Positions 43,492 through 51,600 of a stretch of 64,000 nucleotides of DNA are shown here, one piece after another; positions within the stretch are counted from its first letter, which is position 1, and each line of letters begins with the position of its first letter. The DNA comes from an uncultured Serinicoccus sp. (GTDB lineage: Bacteria > Actinomycetota > Actinomycetes > Actinomycetales > Dermatophilaceae): the NCBI RefSeq assembly GCF_947500995.1, contig NZ_CANMUA010000002.1, positions 248,001-312,000 on the forward strand, read 5' to 3'. A program made the translations under genes and the position numbers. The notes beneath the pieces are model-generated. The model saw nothing but the letters and a program-made list of their open reading frames with translations. It was not told the origin of the DNA and made no database searches.

Positions 43492-43570
43492 CCACACCCT
43501 GAGCCGACCCGGCCGGCCGGGAGCGCCCTGGACGGACGCCGACCCGACCGGCCACGAGACCGCATACCGC

Positions 43571-45715
43571 TCAGAAGCGCAGCCAGGTCCCGGCCAGCCC
43601 CTGCTGCTCGACACCGGGCACCGAGTAGTCGCACACTCCCTCGGCGAAGACCTCGCCCAGGCGCGCCCACTGCTCGTCGCTCATCTCCGGGTAGTCACCG
43701 CGCGCCGGCTCGGTCGTCCGGCAGTCGATGACGTCGGCCTTCACCGACTCCCCCGCGACCTCGCGCGGGAAGCTGGCGGAGGGGTAGAGCTGCTCGCACG
43801 TGCCCTCGGGGTCCCGGTCCAGCGTCTCGGCGACGAAGGTCGGGTCCTCCTCGCGCGTCTGGCAGCCCTCGACGAGCGCCTCCGGCCGGGCCGCGCCGAT
43901 CTCCGCCAGCGTGGGCCGCTCGCCCTCGAGATCCAGCCCGCTCAGCCAGGCGTCCATCTGGGTGACGCCGTGCTGCAGCAGCGGGCTGCCGGTGCTGAAC
44001 AGCCCGTAGCGGTCGTCCTCGAGCAGGCTGACGTGGTTGACGACCGACCCGTTGGCCGCGCGCAGCCGTTCCCGCATGGAGTTGGTGTGGTAGCGCACGT
44101 GGATGTCGCCGTTCGGCTGGTCGTCGAAGTAGGCGCGGTAGTCCACGATCGGTGTGCTCGCCAGCCCGCCGCCGCCGTTCGTCAGCCGCCCGGTGCGGTA
44201 TGCCGCCGCGACCGCGGGGAGGTCGGCCTGGGTCCGCGCGTCCTGGAAGCCGCCGTCCTGGTCGTAGCCACCGACCTGCTCGTTGAGGTCGAGGAACTGG
44301 TCGACGGTGATGGTGCCGTCCTGCAGGGCCGCGAGCCCGTACTGGATGCCGCCGTTGTCCAGCGGCCGCAGCGCGAAGCCGGTCTCCGGGTCGGTGCCGT
44401 AGATGTTGACCGTGTGGTCGTAGACGTCGCACCGGGCGCCGTCAGGGTTGGTCTCCGGGTCGTAGCGCAGCTCCTCCGGCAGGACCGAGGGGCAGAACAC
44501 CCGCGGGTCGATGCGCTGCGCGCCACCGGCGACGTTGCTCATGGTGGCCAGCGTCTGGAAGCCGGTGACCTGCCGCTTCTCCTCGTCGGTCCACGCGAGG
44601 TCGGTCTGCCCGAAGTAGTGGTCCAGCAGCCGCGCGTCGGTGATGAAGTTCACCGTGCCGAAGCCGACCTCCGGGAAGGAGCAGCCCACGACGATGCCGT
44701 CGAAGATCCCCGGGTAGTTGTCGGCCGCCTGGTGCGCCTGGTAGCTGCCGCCCGAGCAGCCGAAGCCGATGGTGAACTCGTCCCGGCCGTAGCGCTGGAG
44801 GAACACCTCCTTGGTCATCTGCGCGGTCTCCGAGGTCAGCAGGTCCGAGCAGTTCTGCCCGAAGACGTTGAGGCTCGAGGAGACCAGCGCATACCCCTGC
44901 CCGAGCATCCACGCGTCGGTGACCCCGCCGGTGCTGTTGCCCTGGCGGAACCACCCGCCGGCGCACCCGCCGCCGAGGGTGTAGACGACCTTGCCATTCC
45001 ACCCCTCGCCGCGTTCCACCGGCGACGGCTCGGCCTCGGTCAGCGGGTCGTGCAGCATCGTGTGCTGGAAGATCCCCCGGTTGGCGGTGCCGGTCTCCAT
45101 CCGCACGATGAAGGGCACCTCGACCCCCTCGGTGGTGGTGGTCGTCGCCAGATCCTCCGGGTATGCCGCCGCGCCCGCCGGCCACGTCTCGTAGGTCTCG
45201 TCGGTGGTCCGGTAGAAGTAGTCGACCCGGTCCTCGACGGAGCAGTCGTCGTCGAGCGGTGCGCCCAGGGTGCCGCCGACGACCGGCAGCGTGAAGAGGT
45301 CGGTCTCGCAGACGAACGGCTCCTCGTGCGGCCCGGAGAGCAGCGGCCCCTCGTCCGGGTGGTTCACCACGGTGAGCGAGTCCCCGGCGCGTCCCTTCCC
45401 CGGGGGCCGGGCGGTGATGACGTTGTCCCCCAGCTCCATCCCCTCGACCACCCCGACGAGCACGCGCCGCTGCGCGTCCCACTCGAAGGCGTCGGTCACG
45501 TCGGTGCCGTCGAGGTCGACGCGCACCCGGTGCTGCGGGACGTTCCGGGGCACCGACACCTCGACGAGGGCGTCCCCCGCGGTGACGAGGTCGGGGGCGC
45601 TCGAGACGGTGCTCACCTCCAGGCCCGACGGCTTCGGTGAGGGCGGTGCGGCGGCTGCCTGCGTGCCCGTGATGAGAAGTGCAGCCAGGGTGGCCGCGCC
45701 GGTCGCCAGCTTCAT
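43571..45715 (-). CDS. Secreted DUF6351 esterase-like protein
   Basis: A 714-residue exported protein. An N-terminal signal peptide (~1-23, ending ITGTQAAAA) is followed by an Ig-like region, and then a large alpha/beta-hydrolase-like part. The residues GFGCSGGSYQAH carry a nucleophile-elbow-like Ser near 321-324 with surrounding Cys, resembling the tannase/feruloyl-esterase-like DUF6351 family. Several Cys pairs could form disulfides outside the cell. Expected role: hydrolysis of an extracellular ester or lactone; substrate unknown. The gene has a GAAAGGAC Shine-Dalgarno and a palindrome typical of LacI-family operators next to its promoter. Confidence 0.82.
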   Translation of the reverse strand: MKLATGAATLAALLITGTQAAAAPPSPKPSGLEVSTVSSAPDLVTAGDALVEVSVPRNVPQHRVRVDLDGTDVTDAFEWDAQRRVLVGVVEGMELGDNVITARPPGKGRAGDSLTVVNHPDEGPLLSGPHEEPFVCETDLFTLPVVGGTLGAPLDDDCSVEDRVDYFYRTTDETYETWPAGAAAYPEDLATTTTTEGVEVPFIVRMETGTANRGIFQHTMLHDPLTEAEPSPVERGEGWNGKVVYTLGGGCAGGWFRQGNSTGGVTDAWMLGQGYALVSSSLNVFGQNCSDLLTSETAQMTKEVFLQRYGRDEFTIGFGCSGGSYQAHQAADNYPGIFDGIVVGCSFPEVGFGTVNFITDARLLDHYFGQTDLAWTDEEKRQVTGFQTLATMSNVAGGAQRIDPRVFCPSVLPEELRYDPETNPDGARCDVYDHTVNIYGTDPETGFALRPLDNGGIQYGLAALQDGTITVDQFLDLNEQVGGYDQDGGFQDARTQADLPAVAAAYRTGRLTNGGGGLASTPIVDYRAYFDDQPNGDIHVRYHTNSMRERLRAANGSVVNHVSLLEDDRYGLFSTGSPLLQHGVTQMDAWLSGLDLEGERPTLAEIGAARPEALVEGCQTREEDPTFVAETLDRDPEGTCEQLYPSASFPREVAGESVKADVIDCRTTEPARGDYPEMSDEQWARLGEVFAEGVCDYSVPGVEQQGLAGTWLRF

Positions 45716-45731
45716 CGCTGAGTCCTTTCGA

Positions 45732-45753
45732 AAGCGCTTACACCAGCAACCTA
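45732..45753 (-). promoter_or_regulatory. Promoter and LacI-type operator of the DUF6351 gene
   Basis: Minus strand: TAGGTT (45753-45748) is a likely -10 box. The palindrome AAGCGCTT (45739-45732) sits over the expected transcription start, between promoter and ribosome-binding site. AAGCGCTT within a GTAAGCGCTTTC context is typical of LacI-family sugar repressors, so the gene may be carbon-source regulated. No LacI gene is in the window. Confidence 0.5.
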
Positions 45754-45810
45754 GCAGCGCACCCCCACCCGCGCAGGGGGTCTCAGGTCAAGGTTTGGTC
45801 AGCATCGTCC

Positions 45811-46254
45811 CTACGCGACGCGGTCCCAGCGCCACCGCGCGTCGGGCACCCCGGTCCCCAGGACGCGCAGGGCACCGACGAGCATGTCGGCGCTGCCCGC
45901 GGGGTCCTCGACCCGGCCGAGGTAGACGTGGTTCTCCGAGGCGACTCCTCCCGGCTGCTGCTCCGGGTCCGACCAGCCCTGCGTCTGCAGCGCGGTGGTC
46001 TGCTCCGGCGTGAGGTCGGCATACGCGGCGGAGACGCTCTCGCAGAGCAGGTCCGCACCCAGGCGCGAGGCCTGCACGTAGCGTCCCGCCGTCGCGGCGG
46101 GCCCTGAGCGCGGGCCCAGGCCGAACCAGCGGCGACCTGCCGGCGGGGCCGCCCGGTCGGGCTCGGACAGCACCAGCGACTCCCCGTCGTCGAGCGTGGC
46201 GAGCTCGTCGACCAGTCGGGTGCGGACGTCGTCCCAGCGGGTGGAGGCGCTCAT
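45811..46254 (-). CDS. TY-Chap-like protein, possibly type VII secretion associated
   Basis: A 147-residue soluble protein; start ATG 46254 is chosen over an upstream Met. The N-terminus (STRWDDVRTRLVDELATLDD) and the rest resemble small TY-Chap-type proteins that accompany type VII secretion genes and may act as chaperones. It contains RYVQASRLGADLLCE and ends in WRWDRVA. It is divergent from the WXG100-like operon across 83 bp that contains a TATCCT box. The chaperone role is an inference from neighbourhood and a weak family resemblance. Confidence 0.6.
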   Translation of the reverse strand: MSASTRWDDVRTRLVDELATLDDGESLVLSEPDRAAPPAGRRWFGLGPRSGPAATAGRYVQASRLGADLLCESVSAAYADLTPEQTTALQTQGWSDPEQQPGGVASENHVYLGRVEDPAGSADMLVGALRVLGTGVPDARWRWDRVA

Positions 46255-46337
46255 GGCGCCAGGGTGCCACGGCTTGGGATCCGTCGCAGCGGCCACTATC
46301 CTCGGCGTCGGTCAGGGACGGGAGGGGAGACACGAGC

Positions 46338-46604
46338 ATGGGCGGCTTCGTCGGAGGAGACCCGCAGGAGATGGGCGCGGGCGCGCGGGCGCTGCACCGC
46401 ACCGGGGGACGCATCCAGGACATCGGGCGCGGGCTCGCGCAGGTGCAGGGCTCCGGCGCCGGGTATGCCGACCTCTCCACCGCCGTCCGCCGGCTCGGGT
46501 CGGCGGTCGGCACGGCCGTCGAGGACACCGGCACCCAGACCACCATCGCCGCCGCGCTCGCCGACGCCGCGGCCGAGGACATCGACACCGCCGGGGGCGG
46601 CTGA
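46338..46604 (+). CDS. WXG100/EspC-like small protein
   Basis: An 88-residue, Gly/Ala-rich protein predicted to form a helical hairpin (two helices around AQVQGSGAGYADL). It lacks a clear WxG turn. Size, composition and position at the head of the operon fit the ESX secretion-partner family (WXG100 or EspC/DUF2580-like). A GGGAGGGGAGA ribosome-binding region precedes ATG 46338. Its stop overlaps the next start (TGATG). Probable role: co-secreted or targeting partner of the downstream large protein. Confidence 0.65.
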   Translation: MGGFVGGDPQEMGAGARALHRTGGRIQDIGRGLAQVQGSGAGYADLSTAVRRLGSAVGTAVEDTGTQTTIAAALADAAAEDIDTAGGG

Positions 46605-47962
46605 TGGTGGCCGGCTTCGGTCCACCCCAGGGCGACCCCGCGCTGCTGGACTCCCTCGCCACGACCCTGGCCACGGTGTCCGGCGACCTGACCACCGAGC
46701 AGGGCCACGTCGAGAGCGGGGTCGAGCAGACCCTCGGCACGTGGCGCGCGACCCGCTCCCGCGACTTCGAGGACGTCGGCCGTGGCATCGCCGGCACCCT
46801 CGGGGGCGCCTCGGGCGTCGTCGACGCCGCGCAGGAGCAGGTCGGCGGGTATGCCCGCCGGCTGCGCGACGCCATCGAGGACATCGAGGACCTCGAGCGG
46901 CGCGCGCAGCAGCAGCTCGACCGCCTGGACGGCGTGGACACCGACGACGAGGGCCACGACACCCTGCAGGGCCAGGTCGACGCCGAGGTCGCCCGGCTGC
47001 GCGAGCAGGCCCAGGAGATCCGCGACGAGGTGGAGCGGGACGCCACCGCGACCGCCGCGGCGCTGGACGCCGGCACCGAGATCCTCGTGCCCGGGGCCGC
47101 CCGGCTGACCCCGGACCAGGTCGCGCTCCGGGTGCACGGCACCACGGGGGTCTCCGGCACCGGGGCCCCGCTGGCCACCGGCACGCTGAGCACGCAGAGC
47201 GCCTGGGAGGCCCTGGAGTCGGTGTCGCAGCCCGCCACGAACGTCGCCGAGACCGCCCTCGACTCCTGGCTCGGCTTCCGGCCCCCGGTCGGCGAGGGCT
47301 CGGTGAGCATGACGCTCTTCACCCTCGGGCAGGTCCAGTTCGGCGCCTCGACGGTGGCCAGCTGGATGGCCGACCAGCGCTACTCCCACTTCCGCCCCAT
47401 CGACGCCGCGGGCCGGGTCGTCTCTCCCCGCATGGGCTTCTGGCAGCGGCTGCGGCACGGGGCCGGCCGCTTCCCGACCGCCCGCGGGCTCAGCCCCTGG
47501 CAGCGGGTCCGCGGCTTCGACCCGCGGGGGCACTTCAGCGCCCGGCCGTGGCACGGTGCCCCGGCCTCGGGCTGGAGCACCGCGGGGCGCTGGCTCGGGC
47601 GGGGCGGCACCGTCCTCACCGCCGCCACCTCGGGGTGGAACGAGTGGAACGAGAGCGCGAACTACCCCACCGACGAGCGGGTGGGCCGCACCGTCACGGT
47701 GTCGGCCGCCACCACCGGTGGCGCCCTCGTGGGCGCCAAGGCGGGCGCCTGGGCGGGCGGTGCCATCGGCACCGCGATCATGCCCGGCGTGGGGACCGTC
47801 ATCGGGGCCGGCCTGGGTGCGCTCATCGGCGGCTTCGTGGGCTCGCAGGCCGGCGCGTGGGTGGGCGACCAGCTCAAGGACATCGGGGGCGACATCGCCG
47901 ACGGGGTGGGGGACGCCCTGGACAGTGCCGGGGACTTCATCGACGACATCACTCCCTGGTGA
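46604..47962 (+). CDS. Type VII-like effector or substrate with glycine-zipper segment
   Basis: A 452-residue protein; start ATG 46604 overlaps the stop of the WXG100-like gene. Residues ~1-160 are helical and coiled-coil-rich, with a WRATRSRDF turn reminiscent of WXG/LXG-type domains. Residues ~370-425 are a long glycine-zipper segment (repeated Gly-x3-Gly: GALVGAKAGAWAGG and so on) that could insert in membranes. No catalytic toxin motif is visible. As second gene of the operon it is the likely cargo. Pore-forming or surface function is an inference. Confidence 0.7.
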   Translation: MVAGFGPPQGDPALLDSLATTLATVSGDLTTEQGHVESGVEQTLGTWRATRSRDFEDVGRGIAGTLGGASGVVDAAQEQVGGYARRLRDAIEDIEDLERRAQQQLDRLDGVDTDDEGHDTLQGQVDAEVARLREQAQEIRDEVERDATATAAALDAGTEILVPGAARLTPDQVALRVHGTTGVSGTGAPLATGTLSTQSAWEALESVSQPATNVAETALDSWLGFRPPVGEGSVSMTLFTLGQVQFGASTVASWMADQRYSHFRPIDAAGRVVSPRMGFWQRLRHGAGRFPTARGLSPWQRVRGFDPRGHFSARPWHGAPASGWSTAGRWLGRGGTVLTAATSGWNEWNESANYPTDERVGRTVTVSAATTGGALVGAKAGAWAGGAIGTAIMPGVGTVIGAGLGALIGGFVGSQAGAWVGDQLKDIGGDIADGVGDALDSAGDFIDDITPW

Positions 47963-48336
47963 CCCCCGTGGTGTCCACCGTGGTGTCCGTCGTCGGCCTG
48001 GCCCTGGGGGTCCTGCTGCTCGGGCTCGCCGTCTGGGAGCGGCTGGGCCGCGGCGAGCAGGCGCGCGCCTGGCTGCGCGGGCCGAGCGAGGCCAGCATCC
48101 GCGGCTCGCTGTTCGTGCTCCCCGGGCTGGGCCTGCTCAGCCTGCTCGTCGGACTCTCCCCGTGGATCGCCGACGTGCCGGCGCTGGGCTTCCTGGCCCT
48201 CGTCCTCGCGCCGCTGGGGCTGTGGCTGGTGTTCGGCTGGGGGGCGCTCGCCCTCCCCTACCCGCGCTGGTCGGTGCCCGCCTGGGCGCGCGGGCCCATC
48301 GCGAGGCGGTTCGGCAAGAAGAGGTGGTCGAGGTGA
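47959..48336 (+). CDS. Small membrane protein of the type VII-like operon
   Basis: A 125-residue integral membrane protein starting at GTG 47959 (GTGA overlap with the preceding stop). About three hydrophobic segments are visible: ~5-25, ~48-68 and ~73-97, the last ending in GWGALALPYPRW. The C-terminus is basic (RRFGKKRWSR). No recognised domain. Coupling to the putative effector upstream suggests an immunity-like, anchoring or membrane-targeting role, but this is untested. Confidence 0.7.
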   Translation: MTPVVSTVVSVVGLALGVLLLGLAVWERLGRGEQARAWLRGPSEASIRGSLFVLPGLGLLSLLVGLSPWIADVPALGFLALVLAPLGLWLVFGWGALALPYPRWSVPAWARGPIARRFGKKRWSR

Positions 48337-48791
48337 AGGTGACCCACGAGGGGTCGGGAGCGACGTTCGAGGCGCCCGACGGCTGGCAGGTCGAGGACAC
48401 CGGGCGCCCCGAGGTGCTCGTCGTGCTGGAGCCGGAGCCGGCCGAGGGAGGCGTCCGCGCCAACCTGGTGCTCACCGCCGTGGACACCGGCGGGCGCTCC
48501 TTGCGCGACTGGCAGAACGGCACCGAGGCCCTGCTCCCGCGCGAGCTGTCGGACTACCTCGTCCTCGACCTGCACGCCGTCGAGGTCGACGGTCGGCCGG
48601 CCGGCAGCCGGTTGGCCCACCACGTCGACGCCGAGGGCCGCGCGCTGGTCATGGAGCAGCGCTTCACCGAGGTCGACGGTCTCGGCGTCACCCTCACCGC
48701 CACCGTCGACACCCTGCGCTACCCGCTGGTGGCCGAGGAGCTGTCCTCCTGCTGCGCCAGCCTGCGCGTGCCCCAGGGGACGGTCCGATGA
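48333..48791 (+). CDS. LpqN/DUF1795-like protein
   Basis: A 152-residue soluble protein starting at GTG 48333, overlapping the previous stop by 4 bp. The pattern (EGSGATFEAPDGWQVEDTG at the N-terminus, an alternating strand/helix body, LEPEPAEGG) resembles the DUF1795/LpqN fold. It lacks a lipobox or signal peptide. LpqN-like proteins associate with secretion or cell-envelope proteins in mycobacteria; here it may be a chaperone or adaptor of the type VII-like operon. The family call is tentative. Confidence 0.6.
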   Translation: MKVTHEGSGATFEAPDGWQVEDTGRPEVLVVLEPEPAEGGVRANLVLTAVDTGGRSLRDWQNGTEALLPRELSDYLVLDLHAVEVDGRPAGSRLAHHVDAEGRALVMEQRFTEVDGLGVTLTATVDTLRYPLVAEELSSCCASLRVPQGTVR

Positions 48792-49504
48792 CGCTGCGGG
48801 TGGAGGGCGACGCGCTGCTCGTGGACACCGGCACGTGGGCACGGCTGGCGGGCGCGGAGCAGGCCGACCCCGAGCTGGCGGGGGTGATGTCCGCCATCCC
48901 CGGCGGGGAGCAGGCCCTCGAGGCCGGCCGCGCCCCACGGGTCGTGGTGCAGGTGCAGACGGCCACTCCCGGCGGCGTGTTCACCCACGAGGCGTGGGTG
49001 GGCGAGGACGCCCTGGCCGTGCTCCTCGACCTGGGGCTCGGTGAGGACCGCCGGCTGCTCGTCCTGCCGCCGGACCACCTGGCCGCCTCGTTGGCCCGGA
49101 TGGTCGGACTGGCCCCCCGGTCGCACGCCCCCGCCGACCGCGAGGCCCGGCCGGTCGGCGAGGCCGAGCTGGAGGCGTGGTTCACCCAGGCTGAGGAGGC
49201 CCCCACCGGCGCAGGCGCCGAAGAACGTCCCGTGGACGTCGGGCAGGGTGCCGAGTCCCACGGGACGCTGCCTGCCGGACGGGCGGGCGCCAACGAATCG
49301 GTCGGCGCGGACCGCGCCTGGCGCCTCGTCGCCGCGGCCGTGGGATCGGACGACACACCCCTCATGCTCGCCGCGGTCGACGGCCGCGACAGCGGCCTGT
49401 GGGTCGTCGAGGCCGACCCCGACCTGCGGCTGGTCCCGGTCACCCCCACCGAGGTATGGCGTGAGCTCACCTCGGTGCTGCCTGCGCTTGCCCCGCCGGC
49501 CTGA
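48788..49504 (+). CDS. EspG-like or unknown protein ending the type VII-like operon
   Basis: A 238-residue soluble protein, ATG 48788 overlapping the previous stop by 4 bp. Two alpha/beta halves (residues ~1-125 and ~175-238) are joined by an acidic Pro/Ala/Gly-rich linker. The overall shape and context are like EspG-type chaperones of ESX systems, but sequence similarity cannot be confirmed by eye. It contains VVVQVQTATPGGVFTHEAWVG and WVVEADPDLRLVPVTP. It is the last of five overlapping genes, so it likely serves the same secretion substrate. Confidence 0.6.
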   Translation: MTLRVEGDALLVDTGTWARLAGAEQADPELAGVMSAIPGGEQALEAGRAPRVVVQVQTATPGGVFTHEAWVGEDALAVLLDLGLGEDRRLLVLPPDHLAASLARMVGLAPRSHAPADREARPVGEAELEAWFTQAEEAPTGAGAEERPVDVGQGAESHGTLPAGRAGANESVGADRAWRLVAAAVGSDDTPLMLAAVDGRDSGLWVVEADPDLRLVPVTPTEVWRELTSVLPALAPPA

Positions 49505-49508
49505 CCAC

Positions 49509-49514
49509 TAGGGT
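49509..49514 (+). promoter_or_regulatory. -10 box for leaderless phosphatidyltransferase gene
   Basis: TAGGGT ends 6 nt before ATG 49521, so transcription likely starts at or near the start codon, independent of the type VII-like operon that ends 4 bp upstream of the box. Confidence 0.5.
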
Positions 49515-49520
49515 CTCGGC

Positions 49521-50255
49521 ATGACGTCGCCTGCCGCCACCGCCCCCGCACGCCTGGCGGCAGCAGCCGTCCACGCGTATACCGCCCTTGGCGTCGTGCT
49601 GGCGCTGCTCATGGTCCACTTCTCCTACGCGGGCGAGGTCGAGCTCGTGCTCTGGCTGTTCCTCGCCGCGATGGTCGTGGACGGCACCGACGGCTTCGCG
49701 GCCCGACGCTGGCGGGTCAAGGAGCTGGTGCCCGGGTTCGACGGCGCGCTGCTGGACAACATCGTCGACTACATCACCTACGCCTTCGCGCCCATGATCC
49801 TGCTGTGGAGCGCCGGACTCCTCCCGGCCGGCTGGCTCGGCGGCGTCGTCGCCTCGATCCCCCTGCTGGCCTCGTGCTTCCAGTTCTGCCGCAGCGACGC
49901 CAAGACCGACGACCACTTCTTCCTCGGCTTCCCCAGCTACTGGAACATCGCCGCCTTCTACCTCGTCGTGCTCGGCGCCGGGACCACGGCCACCACGATC
50001 ACGCTGCTGGCTCTGACGGTGCTGGTCTTCGTCCCGGTCCGCTACGTCTACCCGTCCCGCACCGAGACCGCCTGGTGGCCGACGATGACGCTGACGACGC
50101 TGTGGTTCGTCCTGTACGCCGTGGTGCTCGCCCAGTACCCGTCGCCGAGCTGGTGGCTCGTCGCGCTCTCGGGGGCCTACGTCGTCTACTACGCCGCCCT
50201 GAGCCTGCACCTCACGGTGACCCGCCGTCGCAGCGCCGAGGTCATCACCGCCTGA
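49521..50255 (+). CDS. pcs: CDP-alcohol phosphatidyltransferase, phosphatidylcholine synthase-like
   Basis: A 244-residue membrane protein with about seven to eight hydrophobic segments. The CDP-alcohol phosphotransferase motif is present: Asp54-x2-Asp57-Gly58, then AR (61-62), and after a longer than usual spacer Gly75-x3-Asp79-x3-Asp83 (GALLDNIVD). The spacer and the following YITYAFAP fit the phosphatidylcholine synthase (Pcs) subfamily, which joins CDP-diacylglycerol and choline. The choline genes 2.7 kb downstream make that attractive. Other members of the superfamily (for example phosphatidylglycerophosphate synthase) differ in spacing but cannot be fully excluded. Confidence 0.75.
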   Translation: MTSPAATAPARLAAAAVHAYTALGVVLALLMVHFSYAGEVELVLWLFLAAMVVDGTDGFAARRWRVKELVPGFDGALLDNIVDYITYAFAPMILLWSAGLLPAGWLGGVVASIPLLASCFQFCRSDAKTDDHFFLGFPSYWNIAAFYLVVLGAGTTATTITLLALTVLVFVPVRYVYPSRTETAWWPTMTLTTLWFVLYAVVLAQYPSPSWWLVALSGAYVVYYAALSLHLTVTRRRSAEVITA

Positions 50256-50384
50256 CGCGTCGGCATTCTTCCTCCTCATGGGTAGGAATCGAGAAAAGCG
50301 TGGGGTATGGTCCGTGCAGCACCACGCGCAATGCTTACCATTCTCGCGATCACGGGGATCGACGAGACCGGTATGACGATACTC

Positions 50385-50401
50385 CCCACGATTTTCGTGG
50401 G
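50385..50401 (+). terminator. Weak hairpin after the phosphatidyltransferase gene
   Basis: CCCACGA (50385-50391), loop TTT, and TCGTGGG (50395-50401) form a 7-bp stem ~130 nt after the stop. The flanks lack a T-run, so terminator function is uncertain. The rest of the 249-bp gap between the two genes shows no other clear signal. Confidence 0.3.
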
Positions 50402-50504
50402 ACCTCTGCGTCGTGCGCACGGGGCTGTGGTTGAAGGGTTCACGACAGGGTCGGGACCGATGTCGTCCTGCCTGCGGAGGAGGGACCTGAGGTGAGGGAC
50501 GTCC

Positions 50505-51515
50505 ATGCTGCGCAAGCTCGTCATCGGTCTGCTGGCCGTCGTGGGGGTCGTCGTCGGCGGCTTCGTCATGCTGGTCATCGCGGCGATCGCCTTCTTTGGG
50601 GTCGAGGACGCCGAGCCTGCCGCCCAGGCAGCACCGGCCGCCACGGGCGAGTCCTCCGTCGACGCCGAGACGCAGGCTGAGCAGGACGCGGCGGCCGAGG
50701 AGAAAGCCGCCGCCGAGAAAGCGGCGGAGGACGCTGCCGCTGAGCAGGAAGCCGCAGAGGAGAAAGCAGCGGAGAAAGCCGCAGCCGCAGAGCAGGAGGC
50801 GGCCGAGAAAGAAGCCGCGGAGAAAGCAGCGGCCGAGAAAATTGCGGCGGATGCTGCCGCCGAGAAAGCAGCGGCGGACGCTGCCGCCGAGCAGGCAGCC
50901 GCGGAGAAGGCCGCTGCCGACACGGAGGCGGCCGAGCGGGCCGCCGCCGACACCCTGACCGTCGTCGCCATCGTGGACGGCGACACCGTCGACGTGTCCA
51001 ACGGCGCCCGCATCCGGATCGCGGGCATCGACACCCCCGAGCGGGGCGAGTGCGGCTACGACGAGGCGGGCGCGCGGATGATGAAGCTCGCGCGGGACCG
51101 CCAGGCCGTGCTCGTCCTCGCGGGCGCCGACAGCATCGACCGCTACGGCCGGCTCATCCGCTACCTCGACGTGGACGGGCGCGACGTGGGCCTGACCCTC
51201 ATCCAGGAGGGCCTGGCGACGGCGCGGTACGACTCCCGCGACGGCTACGGCTGGCACGACCGGGAGGCGGAGTACGTCGCCGCCGACGCGGCCAGCCCGC
51301 AGGCGTTCTCCTGCCCGGCCCAGCCGTCCCCGCAGCCCGCGGCTCCCGCCGCGCCAGCAGCACCGGCCATACCCGCCGGCTCCGGCACCGACCCGCAGTT
51401 CGGCACCTGCGCCGAGGCGCTCGCGCACGGCTACGGGTGGTACGTCGTGGGGGTCGACCCGGAGTACCACTGGTACCGCGACGGTGACGGCGACGGGGTC
51501 GTCTGCGAGACCTGA
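50505..51515 (+). CDS. Membrane-anchored thermonuclease with excalibur domain
   Basis: A 336-residue protein. A basic start and hydrophobic segment (~5-30) anchor it to the membrane. Residues ~50-148 are an Ala/Glu/Lys-rich coiled-coil stalk made of near-repeats of AAAEKAAAE-type units. Residues ~150-265 are a staphylococcal-nuclease-like domain: DGDTVDV, then IRIAGIDTPERGEC (catalytic Arg and Glu) and DRYGRLIRYLDV (second Arg). Residues ~297-336 are an excalibur calcium-binding domain (CAEAL, YRDGDGDGVVCE). Expected role: extracellular, calcium-dependent nuclease held at the cell surface. The bi-directional hairpin after it probably terminates it. Confidence 0.88.
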   Translation: MLRKLVIGLLAVVGVVVGGFVMLVIAAIAFFGVEDAEPAAQAAPAATGESSVDAETQAEQDAAAEEKAAAEKAAEDAAAEQEAAEEKAAEKAAAAEQEAAEKEAAEKAAAEKIAADAAAEKAAADAAAEQAAAEKAAADTEAAERAAADTLTVVAIVDGDTVDVSNGARIRIAGIDTPERGECGYDEAGARMMKLARDRQAVLVLAGADSIDRYGRLIRYLDVDGRDVGLTLIQEGLATARYDSRDGYGWHDREAEYVAADAASPQAFSCPAQPSPQPAAPAAPAAPAIPAGSGTDPQFGTCAEALAHGYGWYVVGVDPEYHWYRDGDGDGVVCET

Positions 51516-51540
51516 CCGATCCCACACGCCTGACCACGCA

Positions 51541-51582
51541 GACCGGCGCCCGCCCCCACAGGATCTGGGACGGGCGCCGGTC
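51541..51582. terminator. Bidirectional intrinsic terminator
   Basis: GACCGGCGCCCG (51541-51552) and CGGGCGCCGGTC (51571-51582) form a perfect 12-bp stem with an 18-nt loop. It lies between the convergent thermonuclease and SRPBCC genes and could serve both. Confidence 0.75.
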
Positions 51583-51600
51583 GCTGCCGTGGTGGCGGGC

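Noticed and set aside
43507-43520. CCCGGCCGGCCGGG palindrome as a terminator between the SRPBCC and DUF6351 genes
   Set aside because: It is self-complementary without a loop and no T-run follows; in DNA of this G+C such palindromes arise easily.
50650-50950. A tandem DNA repeat array
   Set aside because: The repetitive stretch is in-frame Ala/Glu/Lys coding sequence of the thermonuclease stalk and lacks a constant repeat unit at DNA level.
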